Made by a program: the position numbers and the translations under genes | The notes under the pieces: model-generated | Databases searched by the model: none | What the model saw: the letters and a program-made list of their open reading frames with translations, nothing else | What the model was told of the DNA's origin: nothing | Shown here: piece by piece, positions 49,586 through 62,399 of the stretch | Layout of the letters: every line of letters starts with the position of its first letter | Numbering within the stretch: the stretch's first letter is position 1 | Assembly (NCBI GenBank): GCA_037957365.1 | Contig: JARHVA010003185.1 | Coordinates: 102,501-166,500, forward strand | Origin: Torreya grandis | Lineage: Eukaryota; Streptophyta; Pinopsida; Cupressales; Taxaceae | DNA: 64,000 nucleotides | Direction of reading: 5' to 3'

Positions 49586-51180
49586 TGCAACTATGATTCT
49601 CTCCCTTAATTTTTATAGTTCAAAATGATATTTTTATACCAAGTGTTTATAGTCAAAATTTATCTCTTGAATTAGGTGTTTGCATTAAGATAAAATTTAG
49701 GAAATTTTAGAAAAGTTTGATTTTACCTTAAATTTTCACTCTAGTGTTGATATGATCAAATGAATTCATGAATTCTCTCTTCTCTCTATCATAATATTCT
49801 TTCCATTATGATAATAATATTGTTGCATTGAAATAGAAATTGTCAAGATATATTCAACACACCATGTGGAAGCTTTAAAGATTGTTAGATTTCATTATTC
49901 TACCCAAGCCTTGTCCATTGGGCTATGGATTTAATGTCCCATTATGTAAAATTTTTACTGTCACATACTTCTAATTGCCTATTTGATCACAATTGGGGGT
50001 GTTGTTCTAAAATGTAAAATTTCACTATAATAATTGGATTTGACTATGGGATCACATTTCCAAAGGGAATATAGGAGAATCATATAATCTTACATGGATG
50101 GTGCCTCATTGCTGCATATTCTTAAATACTTATATGTATCTCACATTTACACATCCTAATCTAATTAAATGATAGCTAGTTTACCTATCTCAATCATATG
50201 AGAAATTAACATGCACTATTAGGTTAAATCCTCTATTTTAAAGATTTGCATAATTTGATCTAACCAATTGAAAACCATTTTTCCCATCTCAATCATATGA
50301 GAAATGAACATGAAATTTCAATCTAGATCACATGTTCTTGAAATTTTACCTATTCATCACCTATTCACTTGAAAATATCCATGATAAACCTATTTATTTT
50401 TTTACTTGATATACAAGCAACCATATCAACATTTTCATAACTACAACACCTATTTTCTAAATAAACTATTAAAAAACTATTTTGGAAACTCACTTTAACA
50501 AAATACTTCATAACCCATTTTTTTATGTCATCCAAGAACTGAATAGTCTTTACACTAAATAACTTACATAAGGATCTAAGATGTTTGACTGATTCAGATT
50601 CAATCCATGTATATATCATGGCTATGAACATGTGAAATAAGGACAAAAATAAGAAGAAATAAGAAAAATATATGACATGTTGTATTTAGAGAAACTAACA
50701 CATTCATACCAAAATAAAATGGTAAAAGGAAACAATCCAAAATAGGAAAATTAAAAATATTTATAGAGGGCATAAGAAAATAATAAAACTGTACAAAACC
50801 ATTCACTAGATGAGAAAAGTACCTACCATTTCAAAACACTGAATTTGACTTATGAACTTTGAACACATTTAGTAGCATTGACCAAGCAAGTGGGAAGAGG
50901 AACTTATGGTTATCACTAACATAAAGCTGATCATGAATGGATAAACCATTACTATCTTCATATCCTAGAATGGAAATATTGTGGACTCTTTGATTTTTTG
51001 TGATCACTCCTAAGAAATACTATACTTTTTTAATGTCTTATTTATTGGTTTTAAATTTATTTGTACTAGATACAAGATCTAAACTAGGGAGAAGTGTGTT
51101 ACATGTTAGTTTTTGAGCTATAATAACAATAGGAATATCTTCAAGAATGTGTTAAGTGCATATATTCCTTGCCACATTGC
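49586..51180. other. AT-rich stretch left of minus-strand gag; nothing clear
   Basis: Minus-strand open frames at 50,646-50,365 and 50,806-50,600 are hydrophobic or Lys-rich and resemble no family. The stretch may be interior of the minus-strand retroelement whose gag lies at 51.2-52.4 kb. Confidence 0.4.
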
Positions 51181-52400
51181 TTCCCATAACATAGACAAAT
51201 CCATCATTAAATGAATAATTATCATCATATTCATCAATCTCTTCTACCTTTATAATTTCCATTTTTCTTTTAATGAATATAGGGCACCATTCAATTTGCT
51301 CTGGCTTCATGTCTTTCTTGATTTCATATTTAACCTAGTTATGATCTTCAATTTGTGTGAGGTTTATTTCTTTGGATTTAATTTATATGGATAACTCTTC
51401 TTTGGTAGAAATTGAAAATTAAATACTTGAGGAATAATCATTTTTTACTATTTATTATTTTATTTTGATACAAAAAGGATCTTATGCTTCACTAAAAAGT
51501 AATTTCATATTTCCTTCACCTTCAAAAATTATAAAATCACATTTTGCATTATGGTTTATCTTTATTTGTGACAATTATTATTAAAATAACCCATTTTATC
51601 TTGGGACTACAATGTTTGATAAATATTTTGAAACATGTAAATCTCCCTCTTATTTTCCAAGGAGGAAGGAAAATTCCGTTTTCTTTTAGAAATCATTAGT
51701 TCTTCTAACTTTCACCTTATTTCACAATTGTGAAAATGAAACAACCATATGTGATAGGATTAACTCTTAATTTCTCCTTGCTATACTTTTATCATGTTTG
51801 ATCAAGAACTTTCCTTTAAAGTCTTTTTTATGAATATTTTATGCTCTTGATTGTATTAGGTTTCACTATTGCTTTGTCACCATTTAAAATGATTGTAGTG
51901 CATTTTAAAACTTCCTTATTCAACATTACAAAAAAAATCATGCCGTCTTCTATTTTGATAACTTCCTATTGTGCAACTTTTAAGTCATTTACCTTATTTC
52001 TCATCAAGATTAACTTTATCTCTAGGTAAAGAGAATAAATGAAGATGTAGAGTTGATTATTGAGACTTGGCTGATATATCTAAGGGATCAATCTCAAAAA
52101 TTTATTGAAACATGTTATGAACTCTCTCATCTACTCACCATATCATTTTTGAATCTAGAATAAATCTAAAAATAATGCACACATGTCCACAACTAATTTG
52201 AATTTGTTTAGGAATTTGTTCTTAAAGGAGTCCCAATTCATAATGCATCCATATTCCAAATACCAAAACAACTTCAAACCAGGTCTTATAAGAGTCTCAA
52301 CAAAAATATTGATAGGGACATCTTCATGCATAAATCCTAAAATACTACATGACACTGTGAAGGACATGATATGGTTATCTACATATTAACCATTTTCTCT
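51180..52400 (-). pseudogene. gag remnant of a minus-strand gypsy element
   Basis: The minus-strand frame 52,367-52,155 reads HEDVPINIFVETLIRPGLKL, then FWYLEYGCIMNWDSFKNKFL and NKFKL, the gypsy capsid pattern (HEDV..NIFVESL, W..L....I..W..F...FL..F). The next frames to about 51,840 give FIT.FNKFLRLIPQIY-like and KVAQ.E.IKIED-like segments. Upstream (52,640-52,672, minus) is a PBS-like sequence, so this is the 5' end of an element. At 51,180-51,330 a polar segment KKDMKPEQIEWCPIFIKRKM with an acidic tail follows; its identity is unknown. Confidence 0.62.
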
Positions 52401-52645
52401 AGAAAACTATGGAAATTTATTTTGTGAGATTGATGATAACTCAATGTACTAGGACAAATATAATAGACCAAATTTTTTTCCCCATGGGACATGAGAAACA
52501 TTGGGGTTTGGGTGAACCAATTCCATTTGTTCAATTATAAAGATGTAGGCACTAGGTACTTCATCTCAATGGAGTATCCAACCTCTATTATAAGGGAAGT
52601 TCCTTGAAATGTCTAACAATCATGTGTATAAAGCACCTTGATCCC

Positions 52646-52672
52646 TAATAGAGTTGCCAAAAACTATTGGCT
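52646..52672 (-). other. Primer-binding site candidate of the minus-strand gag element
   Basis: The minus strand reads TTTTTGGCAACTCTATTAGG followed by GATCAAGG. From memory it resembles the TGGCGACTCTGCTGGGGA-type site of Ogre/Tat elements, with changes of the G-to-A or C-to-T kind. It lies between an LTR-like block and gag in the right order. Confidence 0.5.
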
Positions 52673-53136
52673 TAAAAAATTAGTAGGGGGACAAATTGGT
52701 GAATTTGGGTCAATAGTATGGGAAATGATTCCTTATGTTAGTCATAAACATAGGGATAAACAAGTAGATATACTTTTATTGAAATCAAAAAAGGGAAAAG
52801 TAGGGGAAAATCTATTCACAACTATTTATAGCAAAGATATTTTCTATTTTGGGTTTTGTACTTTTAATCAAACAATACAAAAATGAGTTAGTAAGGAAAA
52901 TGAGAGGAATGATAGAGAAGAGGTGGAAAATGAGAAATGAAAGGAGGAATGATAGAGAAGAGGTGAAAAATGAGAAATTAAATGAGGAATGATATTATTA
53001 TATCAAGTTAAATATATAATATACCATGAAAATCCCAATAAAAATGAAAGACAACTCTGGGTAGCTAAATAAAAGAAATTACCAAAATAACCCAAGAAGT
53101 GGAAAAACCATATTAATGAAAACCTCTTTGTATACA
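52673..53136. repeat. LTR-like block, copy 2
   Basis: It aligns with 32,148-32,589. On the minus strand it has TATAAATAG then AATAAA 48 bp later and ends next to a PBS-like sequence and gag, so here it looks like a minus-strand 5' LTR. It carries an extra tandem copy of about 43 bp (GGAATGATAGAGAAGAGGTG, at about 52,904 and 52,947) absent from copy 1. A 82-codon + frame (52,638-52,886) across it is not a real gene. Confidence 0.68.
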
Positions 53137-55338
53137 TCTAGTTATTATCACTATTATGCCAAAATTTCAAATCTAAACAAAAGTATGTGACAATGCACAA
53201 TCTAAACCAAAATCACTAAAATGTTCTAATTCATCTACAGACATCACGTACAAGTGTTGATTTTTATCTATTAATCCTTGATTGGGGAAATATATTTCAC
53301 ATAATCATTACCTTTTCCTAATTAACTTTGAATAAAATTGAGACTAAGGAAAATTACATCATAGACCACTAAAATATTTTAATTCAACCCCACAAATCAT
53401 GTGCATGTGTCAATTCATATCAATAATACCCTAACTAGGGTATTACCCTATATGAAACTAATATCTTCTTCTAATTTAACTCCAGTTAAATTGTGAATCA
53501 AAAAAATGACATACTAAACTAGCTTGGTTAAAATGTGACCAATTTCTAAGGATTGCAAAATCACTAATCAAATACATTAAGCAAATCAAAACCAAAGTAG
53601 AAGCTTAAGTGGAAAATCCATGAAAATTATGGAATATCTATTTATTAGAAATTGATATTTAGAAATATTTCACCCATGACATCATCAAAGGGGTGTCAAG
53701 AATTAGGAATTAATGGGGATAAATATCAAGCTTAAACTCTCTAATGCCTCATTAATACTTACTTGTTCCCAGATATTTATGAAGTTATCCTTCAAAATTG
53801 AATCAATCCTTGGCCACACATCTTGATCTCAAGATGGATGATCATGGTTGATTCTCAATATTCCTAAAAATATATAAATAAGTGAGCCATGGACATAATT
53901 TTTAAGCTTTATTTGTGTAATGTTATTATGCATAAATATTGCTAGAGAATATTCACCCATTCTCCCAAATTGACCAAATTAGGGAACCAAAGCCATTGGT
54001 GAATTAAGAAATGATGGAGGCACACATTACACTACATTGACAAAGACTTAGAGAACCAAATCCAAGAATAATCATGATTATTGAAATTTTTTTAAGGAGA
54101 TCCACTATTTGGAAGGTATTTATTGTCTTACTTTTGTAATTAGTATCTTGATTTATTTAACACTATTCCTCAAGGGAGTAGGCTTAGCACATTATGTTAT
54201 ATATTCTTATTTTTAGTTTTATTTACTAACGTATGGAATGAATTGATTCATAATCATATTATACATTTTGGGACACCTAATTATATGTGAATTAAATATA
54301 AAAAGAAGGGGTGTATTGATGTTTCACTCCCTGGTGTTCACTGGTACTCTTGGATGCACTCACTAAGGTTATTGACTATTATCATTGATTTTAAAGGTGT
54401 TTCTTGTGAAGGTTGGTGTCAAAGGAGACTAAAAATGTTGTAGAGTGTTGTCATGAGATAATTTGAAATCATGAGATAATTTTAAGGAATGAGAGAATTT
54501 GAAGGCAAGAGATATTTTTAAGGCAACTAATGTCTTATGTTTGCATGAAGGTATAGATCATTGATGCCAAAGTACATATGAAGCATAGTCATGACATGAA
54601 GAGTTATGTGCATGAAAATTAATTAACACATTAATTTGAATGTTTTATGGCACTATTTTATAATTTTTCTAAGGCATTGAAGCATTCTTGAGAGATTCAT
54701 GGTGAGCCTATAGGGGTAGGACCTTCAGACTAAATTTACAGCTAGACCTCTCTTAGACCCTATTTGGCCTAATGAGATATGAAGATCCAATTTCAAGGTA
54801 ATTATGAATATGTGATAATGGATAGAGGTGAGATAAGTTTTTTTAGGCTTCTTCATAAAGTTTGAGGTCATGTTTTAAAGTAAATTACATGTATTAGTGT
54901 TTTAGGCCTTCTCAAGTTCACAAAATGAGGTCTCAAAACCTGAGAAGCACTTTCAGACATTCATTTGCATGTGTAACCTCTAAATGGGAACCTAATATAT
55001 TAATGAGATATGTGGAATGTTCCTAGATAGGATATATAGTCATTGGTTTTGGATTTAATGGGTAGTCCTTCATGAATAATTGTTAACACCAAAACTTGTG
55101 TTAAACCTCCCTAAAACCCTAATAAGGACCTGATGTGAGAGACACTATTAAAATTATCTTATAATGGATTAAATTATTATAAAATATATTTTATTATATA
55201 TTTAACTCTCCAAGGTACCTCCAAGTGGTAGTGGATAGTCAAATGAGAGAGAAAATACATAGATACAGGCTTATTTGTTAAGAAAATATTATAGCTCTCA
55301 AAATTTGTATTGGTAAATAAAAGAAAATGGATGGCATA
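53137..55338. other. AT-rich intergenic stretch; nothing recognised
   Basis: No coding motif, tandem array or LTR pair was identified on either strand. Short AT-rich direct repeats only. Confidence 0.5.
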
Positions 55339-55363
55339 ATATATATATATATATATATATATA
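55339..55363. repeat. Short (AT)n microsatellite
   Basis: About 12 AT units. Confidence 0.9.
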
Positions 55364-55905
55364 AAATAATAATTTTACATGTAAATTATTTATTTTGGAT
55401 ATGTTCTAGCCATAAAATTTTCTAATTTTTTCATTCAAGTTGTCTAGTCACATACAAACCTAATAGTGCAAATAGTGCAAAACCAAGTAGAGATGAGAAG
55501 ATGAATTTGAGGATATAAACATGTCATATTGATGAAAAAAATGTGAATGAAGTGTTTATTTATTAATTTTAAGTAATTTTCATTCTTTTAATAAGTTTTT
55601 TAGGTTAGTTAATATGGTGAAAAAGTTGCTCACAAAATGACCTGTCTGGTTTAGATAAGACTGTGTGATATAAGGTCAATAAATTAGTCTGCAAGATAAA
55701 ATTTTTCCATTATACCATATTATATTTATATATGAGTATGGTATAAGTATATCATAGGATAATTTACATTCATCAAAATTCATGACAAGTTTCTACACAT
55801 GTGTTAGAGGTCTAAGTCGCCATGACTAGTCTTTGAGGTCAATTGATAGTTCTGAGTGAGCAAGTTACAGAGAAGTTTTTGAGCCTTTACCCCCTGAGTG
55901 AAGGT

Positions 55906-56852
55906 GTTGAAAAAAATTGGTAATGAACTTGATCTAATTGATAATATATATACTTTTTTTCCAATATCTCAAGGGTTTTAAAGCTTTGTTTTTGTAAGAT
56001 AGTCTTTTGAGGTACACAGGGCTAATAGGATAGTTTGTCCTAAAGAGATTTCATGGTATAAGTGAAGGATATAGGTCTAAAAAAGCATATATAAGGTTAT
56101 TAAATTTATTTTTATAATTTATTTAATGTTTTTTTATTGTTTAATAATTCCATCTAGGCCTAATAGGATCAATATTTGATGCTAAGAAGATAGACCTAAA
56201 AGAGAAATGAGGCCTAATTGAATTGTTACAAACCAAAAGGGGTCCAAATTTAATTTTAATCATGTTAATATTATGTTATAATACCTATTATATATCTTAC
56301 CTAAGACTTTTAAGGTGTGTGTCTGATCAAGTGGTGTGTGACCATGAGACTTGTATATATACAAGGCAATTTAGGCCTATTGAAAAGTATGTATTGAAGA
56401 GAATAAATTATTGATTGGTAGAGAATAAGGAGGTATTGAATTAGACCATAATATTAGAGTATATTTTTGGTGTTAAAAATTCATGATGTTGTTTATTTTT
56501 TGTTGAGTCACTTAGGGATTTGGTTCTTCCTTGAAAGTAGATGCTTGCTAAAGCCTGGTCAAGTGGGTGCTTGACTTCATTAGGGTTGGTGCTCCAAGTT
56601 GAGTTGGTGATCAATATAATTTGATATTTTATTTTATAGGAATATATTCAATTTTAATACATCAAATTTTTTTTTCTTCCCCTTGAGTTTTTCCTACTCA
56701 TATGTGTGTTTTCTTGTGTTATGTTCATATGAATGTTCTTTATGCATTACTAAATCTCAATGTTTCTTTCATAGTTCATGAATGATTGGATATAATTGAA
56801 AGAAAGTTTTTAGTATAATAATTCATCCCCCCACCTCTTATTTATTTTTATT
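55906..56852 (+). repeat. Possible 5' LTR of the copia fragment
   Basis: The stretch begins TGTTGAAAAA, a common copia LTR start, and ends CCAACA shortly before ATGATATATTAATA, which could be a mutated iMet PBS. It sits just upstream of a copia gag. No second LTR is in view, so this rests on position and terminal bases only. Confidence 0.3.
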
Positions 56853-56918
56853 CCAACATGATATATTAATATTTTAAATTAGGCTTAATAACTTAAAGGA
56901 GATCCTAGAAGTACAAGC

Positions 56919-57577
56919 TTGTCTAGTCATCCACTACAAGGAGGTTTTTCAACCAATAAGGCTCATCTCTTTAGTGAGAATAACTATGATTTTTTTATCA
57001 TGAAAATGAAGACCTATATAATTTCCTTGGGATATGACATATGGAAATATGTTTTTTATGGATTCACTCCACCTTCTACACCACCAACTGATGCAATAGG
57101 AAAGAAGACAAGTGAGAACAACTCTTAAGGCAATGAATGCCCTCCTATTTGATATTTAAGAGGTATAATTTGTAAAGGTCATGTAATGTGATATAGACAA
57201 AGGATTTTGGTAAAATGTTTAGACCATCTATGAATGAGACACCAAATTCAAGTTGTAAAATTTTTAAGCCCATTGAAGGTAGTTTGAAAGTCTGAGAATG
57301 AAGGAGGATGAAAAAATTGCATCTTATTTATTAAGAGTAGATGAAGTGGTAAATGTAATCAAAGGTATAGGAGACAAGTTGGAAGAATCAATAAGAGTAA
57401 AAAAGGTTTTGATATCCCTAACATATGATTTTGATTCAAAGGTGTCTACTATGGATGAAATCAAATATCTTAATAGAATACACATGGATGAACTTCATGG
57501 CATCTTGACTACCTATGAAATGAGAATAAGTGATGGAAGACCTTCCAAGAAGGAATTTACATTCAAAGTTGAGAATT
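56919..57577 (+). pseudogene. Ty1/copia gag remnant, interrupted by element 6
   Basis: The frame at 56,919 reads SSHPLQGGFSTNKAHLFSEN, then MKMKTYIISLGYDIWKYVF, where the start codon ATG has become TTG. It resumes in 57,298-57,577 with MKEDEKIASYLLRVDEVVNV, KKVLISLTYDFDSKVSTMDE and MDELHGILTTYEMRI. This matches the copia gag family (LFxGxNYxxWxxxM at the start, then E.I..Y..R...V.N.....G and L.xEL.GxL...E). Between the two parts frames shift. The sequence stops at 57,577, where element 6 begins, so the rest of gag and pol is beyond the insertion. Confidence 0.85.
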
Positions 57578-58747
57578 TGTATAAACATAATATTTTCAAC
57601 TTTTATCAAATACTGATGCTTTACATCTTATAAGAAACTATCAAGACTCAATCCCTCCAAGTGCATGCCTTAAGGGGTACACATGGAAATGAGTGGGTAT
57701 ACCTTTGGTTCTTTATAGGATTGTTGTCCCTTATTGACACATTATTAAAAATCCAACCATCTCCTAAAACCATCTATTACTCCTCCCTTTCACACTACTC
57801 TAGTATTTTTCCATGCTTTATCCTTCCTTTCTTACCTTAATTCCATTTTTTACTAGGTCAAATGGGTTAAACCTATATAGTCTAGGGGTATTTTTCACTT
57901 TTTGGGTTTGTTATCCTTTTAGATGACCTAGCTCAGACCTAGTGAATTATCCCTAAAAACATATAGGGTAGACTAGGTGGACCCTATATATCTGATATTT
58001 CTAAGAGAGTTTAGGGAAAGATATTCCTATAAATACAAGATCATTTTATCATTATTTAAATATAAAATCAAGAGTTATTATTCATTCGCACTTCTTCATA
58101 ATATGCTCTTCCACCATTTAACTTGAGGAGTCCTAGCTTATGGTTTCTACTTAGAGAATATAGTCTTATGGATAAGAATTATATGATTTGGCCTTTATTA
58201 GTGATCCTTACAAACCATAATAACCTCTTAAAAATCCCATTTGGCCAACAAAGAGATTGAGTCTTCATGGGTTCACATTTAGGTAAGTATATTCTAACTT
58301 TTTTCTCTTCTCTTTAGTAGATAGAAGTAGCATAAGTGTTGGCTTGAATAATATTACTCTTTATATTCCATGTATTAGTATCTTACTCATACTTAGCTTA
58401 ATTTATATTATCTTATACATGTTTTGATTGATTTATTAACCCCTCATGTTGTGCCACAATCTTTGGTGTGCACTAGATTATATTTAATTTTTTGTTTATT
58501 AGAATAGAGTGAATATTAAACCTATGAATCTTCTAGTGTTGTTGCATGATTATGCTAGACTATAGTATTTATAACCCTACCTCATATGGTGTATTATGAC
58601 ATGTTATTCCCTAATCAATTTTAGTGGATCCCCATATTGGTCATGATCCTACTTAACAAATGTATTCCCAATCAGAAGTGTAGGTATGATCTATCTTCTC
58701 TGAGGTAGGATTGATTTATAGACATGATGCATTTTTGATTATATACA
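57578..58747 (+). repeat. 5' LTR of element 6
   Basis: It starts TGTATAAACATAATATTTT and ends ATATACA. It aligns with the reverse complement of 48,038-49,255 (shared CATGCCTTAARGGGTRCAC, TGAGCCTCAAT-type segment, CACCAWATGGTGTATTATGA region). A dyad lies at 57,850-57,878. Length is 1,170 bp. Confidence 0.87.
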
Positions 58748-60535
58748 TTCTGGTGAGCTTGATGTGAAACTAACCCTTTCAAGATTTATTTCACTTTTAT
58801 TCATTTTAGCATTATTTGTATCATATTGGATCGACTCTATCTACCCAATTCTAATCTCTATGCATAGGTTTTCAAGAACAAGCACCTAGATCAACTCAGA
58901 TGACCCAATACAAGTTTATAGACTCATATACTTCTAATTCAAACTACTAGGTTATTCTATTTGACCCTTTAAATTTTTAGGCATCTTGTTTAGCATACTA
59001 GGTCGACCCAATCAACCCTGTACATTCTAGGCACTTAGCAACAAGATTCTGTAAAGCTTGATCAACCCAGTCGACCCAGTTAGTAAAGTTTTAAGCATAT
59101 TCCAAGGTTATTGATTAAAAATATTTAGTTTTAGCATCTTTGATCCATAAAGTTTCCTTTATATCTCTTTGTATCTTTATTTTCTATCTTTCCTTTCATA
59201 CTTTGCAATCTTTAAAAGTGCCCCTACATAGTCAATTGGATTGACCTAGTTCTATGTTCTATGTGTTATTTGAATAACTAGGTCAACCCTAGCCAACCCT
59301 TTTCATTTTAATACTTTTATTTCATAGTACAATTTTAACCATGGCCAACCCTATTCTATATTTTATGCATATAATGTCAACACTATACCTTGTTTAAAGT
59401 TGGAATTAATCTCTATATGCTAGTAATTAGTTCACCCTTTCTTTTCTTATTATTTGCATGCTTAAAATAGTTCACATAGTATAATTAGGGTGTTTTTAAT
59501 TAACCATTTATTTTCACTATTTATATTTTATGCAAACATGACCAAATCATTAAAACTAAACAAGCATTTTAACATTTATCTACCCAAGGCTAACCTACAT
59601 GGATTTCATCACTAAGGGGGAAGTCAACTTGATACTCTAGTCAAGTATAAAGTGTGGTTAATGGTATATTATTTCTAAGCACCTGACACCCTTATCATTT
59701 TATTGTGTGAAGTGAGGGGTTAGGCCCCAATACCAAGCTTGTATCAGTACCACTATAGTCCCTTTTATCCCAAACTACATGAAACCATCCTTAGGTTGAT
59801 ATCTAGTTCCTTGCTTTACAACCAACTTCCCATCATATTTTAAATAATTTATTAATAATATAATAAACATCTTAGGTTGAACAATTAGTTATATCTTTAC
59901 TTTCCAAGTTTATTTCTTTCTCTTTAATCAATTGTGTGTGCAAAAAATTGCATTAGCCAACATTAGTAAAAGGTTTTGTATTATGTGTCTCAATTAGATT
60001 GGCTAGCATTGATCCAATGGAATATTTTTTTCCCTTTAGTTCTTAATTTCCTAGATTAGCTACAAAAATTATCCTATTTCAATTCAAAAATTGTTATCAA
60101 CCTTCTCATTTTCCTTATCTGATGTACTAGGTTAACCTAATTGACTACGTACCTTTTTCTAGCCTCTATGCAATGTACTAGATTGAATAAATTGACCTTG
60201 TATTATTTATAAACCATGTTCATTCTTTCCATATCTCTATTCAATATAATATATATAATTAGTTGACCTTGTATAGTTTTTAGGCCTTGTTTCCTATGCT
60301 AGGTTGACGCAGTCGACCTTGTACCTTTTTCTGCTTTCTCTATTTATCGATCTAGTTCCCTATTTCTCCAATTTTGCATTTTGTTCATCTTTCTTCATCC
60401 AAAATGAAGTCTCCTATCATAATATTATTGGATATATTTAATCCATTTAGATACTATTTGGGATGTTCATTATTCCCTCTTTTTTCTTCTTAAGAGAACC
60501 ATCACTCTTGGGGCATCTCTCTTCATCCTTCATAT
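58748..60535 (+). other. PBS and leader of element 6 with multiple 29-bp dyads
   Basis: The PBS candidate TTCTGGTGAGCTTGATGTG starts at 58,748. Dyads lie at about 58,883-58,911, 58,995-59,023, 59,054-59,082, 59,275-59,303, 60,124-60,152, 60,175-60,203 and 60,296-60,324, with half-sites near 58,950, 59,240 and 60,262. No coding sequence was recognised before gag. Confidence 0.62.
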
Positions 60536-62075
60536 ATGAACTATAACATGGTGTAAATAACACCTCAAGATGAATTTTATGAAGCTAATCCTTTCTTTAC
60601 TTATCAAGATACTTCTCACCTTCAAAATATTTAAACTAATGTGGGAGTGATTGACACAAGTTTATTCAATAACCCCACTAATAATCCATCTTCTAATAAT
60701 CATGACCCTAATATCAATTCAGAGAATTCTCCTACCAACACAAATACACCTCTTGATACAAATTGAATTTTATCCCAAGTCGTCTAACAAATGAAAAATA
60801 TGCAAAATTCTAATACCCATCAAATGATGTAGCTTCAACAACATGTAATCACTATGGCTAAGCAACCTCCAACTATTCATCCTCAAGCTAATCCTAATTC
60901 CATTCCTCCACATCTTAGGGATGCCTTAGGTAATGTTATTCCTCCAACCCATAATGAATAAAAAAATGCTTCAAACCATTAAAAATTAGCCTTTATCCCC
61001 CTTTATTGTATCCATTGATATTGGTAACATATCTCCAACTTTCAGATATTATGGCACTAAATACCCTACCTCATTTCTTAAATCCTTTGGAACTTTTACA
61101 AAGAGTGGATCCAAACTAATACCTTTTCCAAAACTAAAATATTAGTCAAAACTTTTACTAGTGATGTATTATAATGTTATAATCAACTACCCCAACATTC
61201 TATTTGACAACTTGAATATTGGGTTAATCATTTAGTTAAAGAGTATCAACACATTGATCTTCTAGAAAATTGTCTTAGCCACTTCATTAATTATAAGCAA
61301 TATCTTAATGAATTAGCTCATGACTTTATCAAAAATTGGAAATATTTAGCCCATAAATTATACCATAACATGATTAATGATAATTTATTTAAAATCTTTA
61401 TCACCACTTTAACTCCCACTCTTCAATATAAGGGTCAAACCTTTGGTCCCCAAAAACTTAATGAAGCTCTTAATCGAGCTAAACATCAAGACTTTATTGT
61501 GAATTAATTCAAACCTAATACTAAACTTATTAAAGGATATTTCCAAACATCTAATGTTATCACTAGTAATAATCTACAAACCGAACTAGTAGTTTCTAAA
61601 ATCAATGTTCCTTTACCTTCTCATACACCTCTTTTGATTCAAAAAATGAAACAATTTTTACCACCCTCAGAACCTTTCATCTATCCCAATGCTCCTCCTA
61701 AGAGGTATGATCCCAATCTATTTTTTTGGTTCCATGATGACATTGGGAATTCTCATAAATCTTGTAGAGGTCTCACTAAATTTGTTATCTCTTTTGTGCT
61801 TGAGGTTTATTCAACCATGAATTTATGATCAATCTTCATCATCAAGAGTACAATACTACCTCTAAAAAATGACAAACTTATAAAGCTTATACATTTAACA
61901 ACCAAAAATCCTCTTCAAATAATCAATCAACTTTTAAGGATGTTTATGACATTGATGCCAATTATGACCAATACTTTAACAATTCTCAATATGTCAACAC
62001 TGCTAAGTTCAACTATAATTGCAAACCAACTCAGAAAGATCTTGTTACCAAACCTAAAAATCCATATTTATAAGA
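60536..62075 (+). pseudogene. gag remnant of element 6
   Basis: A plausible start ATG at 60,536 leads to an Asn/Pro/Gln-rich N-terminal region (NNPSSNNHDPNINSENSPTN and MKNMQNSNTHQMM at about 60,790). The capsid-entry segment IDIGNISPTFRYYGTKYPTS at about 61,015 corresponds to that of element 5. The knuckle-like motif LFFWFHDDIGNSHKSCRGL lies at about 61,720 in an open stretch (61,634-61,825). Stops and frameshifts interrupt the rest. The linker at 62,080-62,373 is open, with EQLPLFDTPTTSIPLKSNLP and HCNFLKELKSMPCKISLMDL. Confidence 0.8.
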
Positions 62076-62399
62076 ACAATTGATTAAATATACCACCACC
62101 ACCACAAATCTTGATTTGGAAGCACCAGAGGAACAACTTCCTCTTTTTGATACTCCAACCACATCTATTCCTCTAAAATCTAATCTCCCTCCTAAACCTC
62201 ATGTTGGTTCTTCTAAATCTCATTGTAACTTTCTTAAAGAACTTAAATCTATGCCATGTAAGATTTCACTTATGGATTTGATTCATACTTCACCATATCA
62301 TCATAAATTCCTTATGCAACAACTTCAAGAAATTAAATATCCATATTCCATAGATGAAAAACCACCTTCTATCTAATATCAACCTACCAACATAAATAC

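Noticed and set aside
52638..52886. 82-codon + strand open frame
   Set aside because: It lies across an LTR-like block and its homologous block at 32.2 kb is not open, so it is not under coding constraint.
32148..53136. A single minus-strand LTR element with LTRs at 32.15 and 52.67 kb as a firm call
   Set aside because: No matching target duplication, no purine tract next to the left block on the expected side, and the left block abuts a + strand pol. Kept only as an open question.
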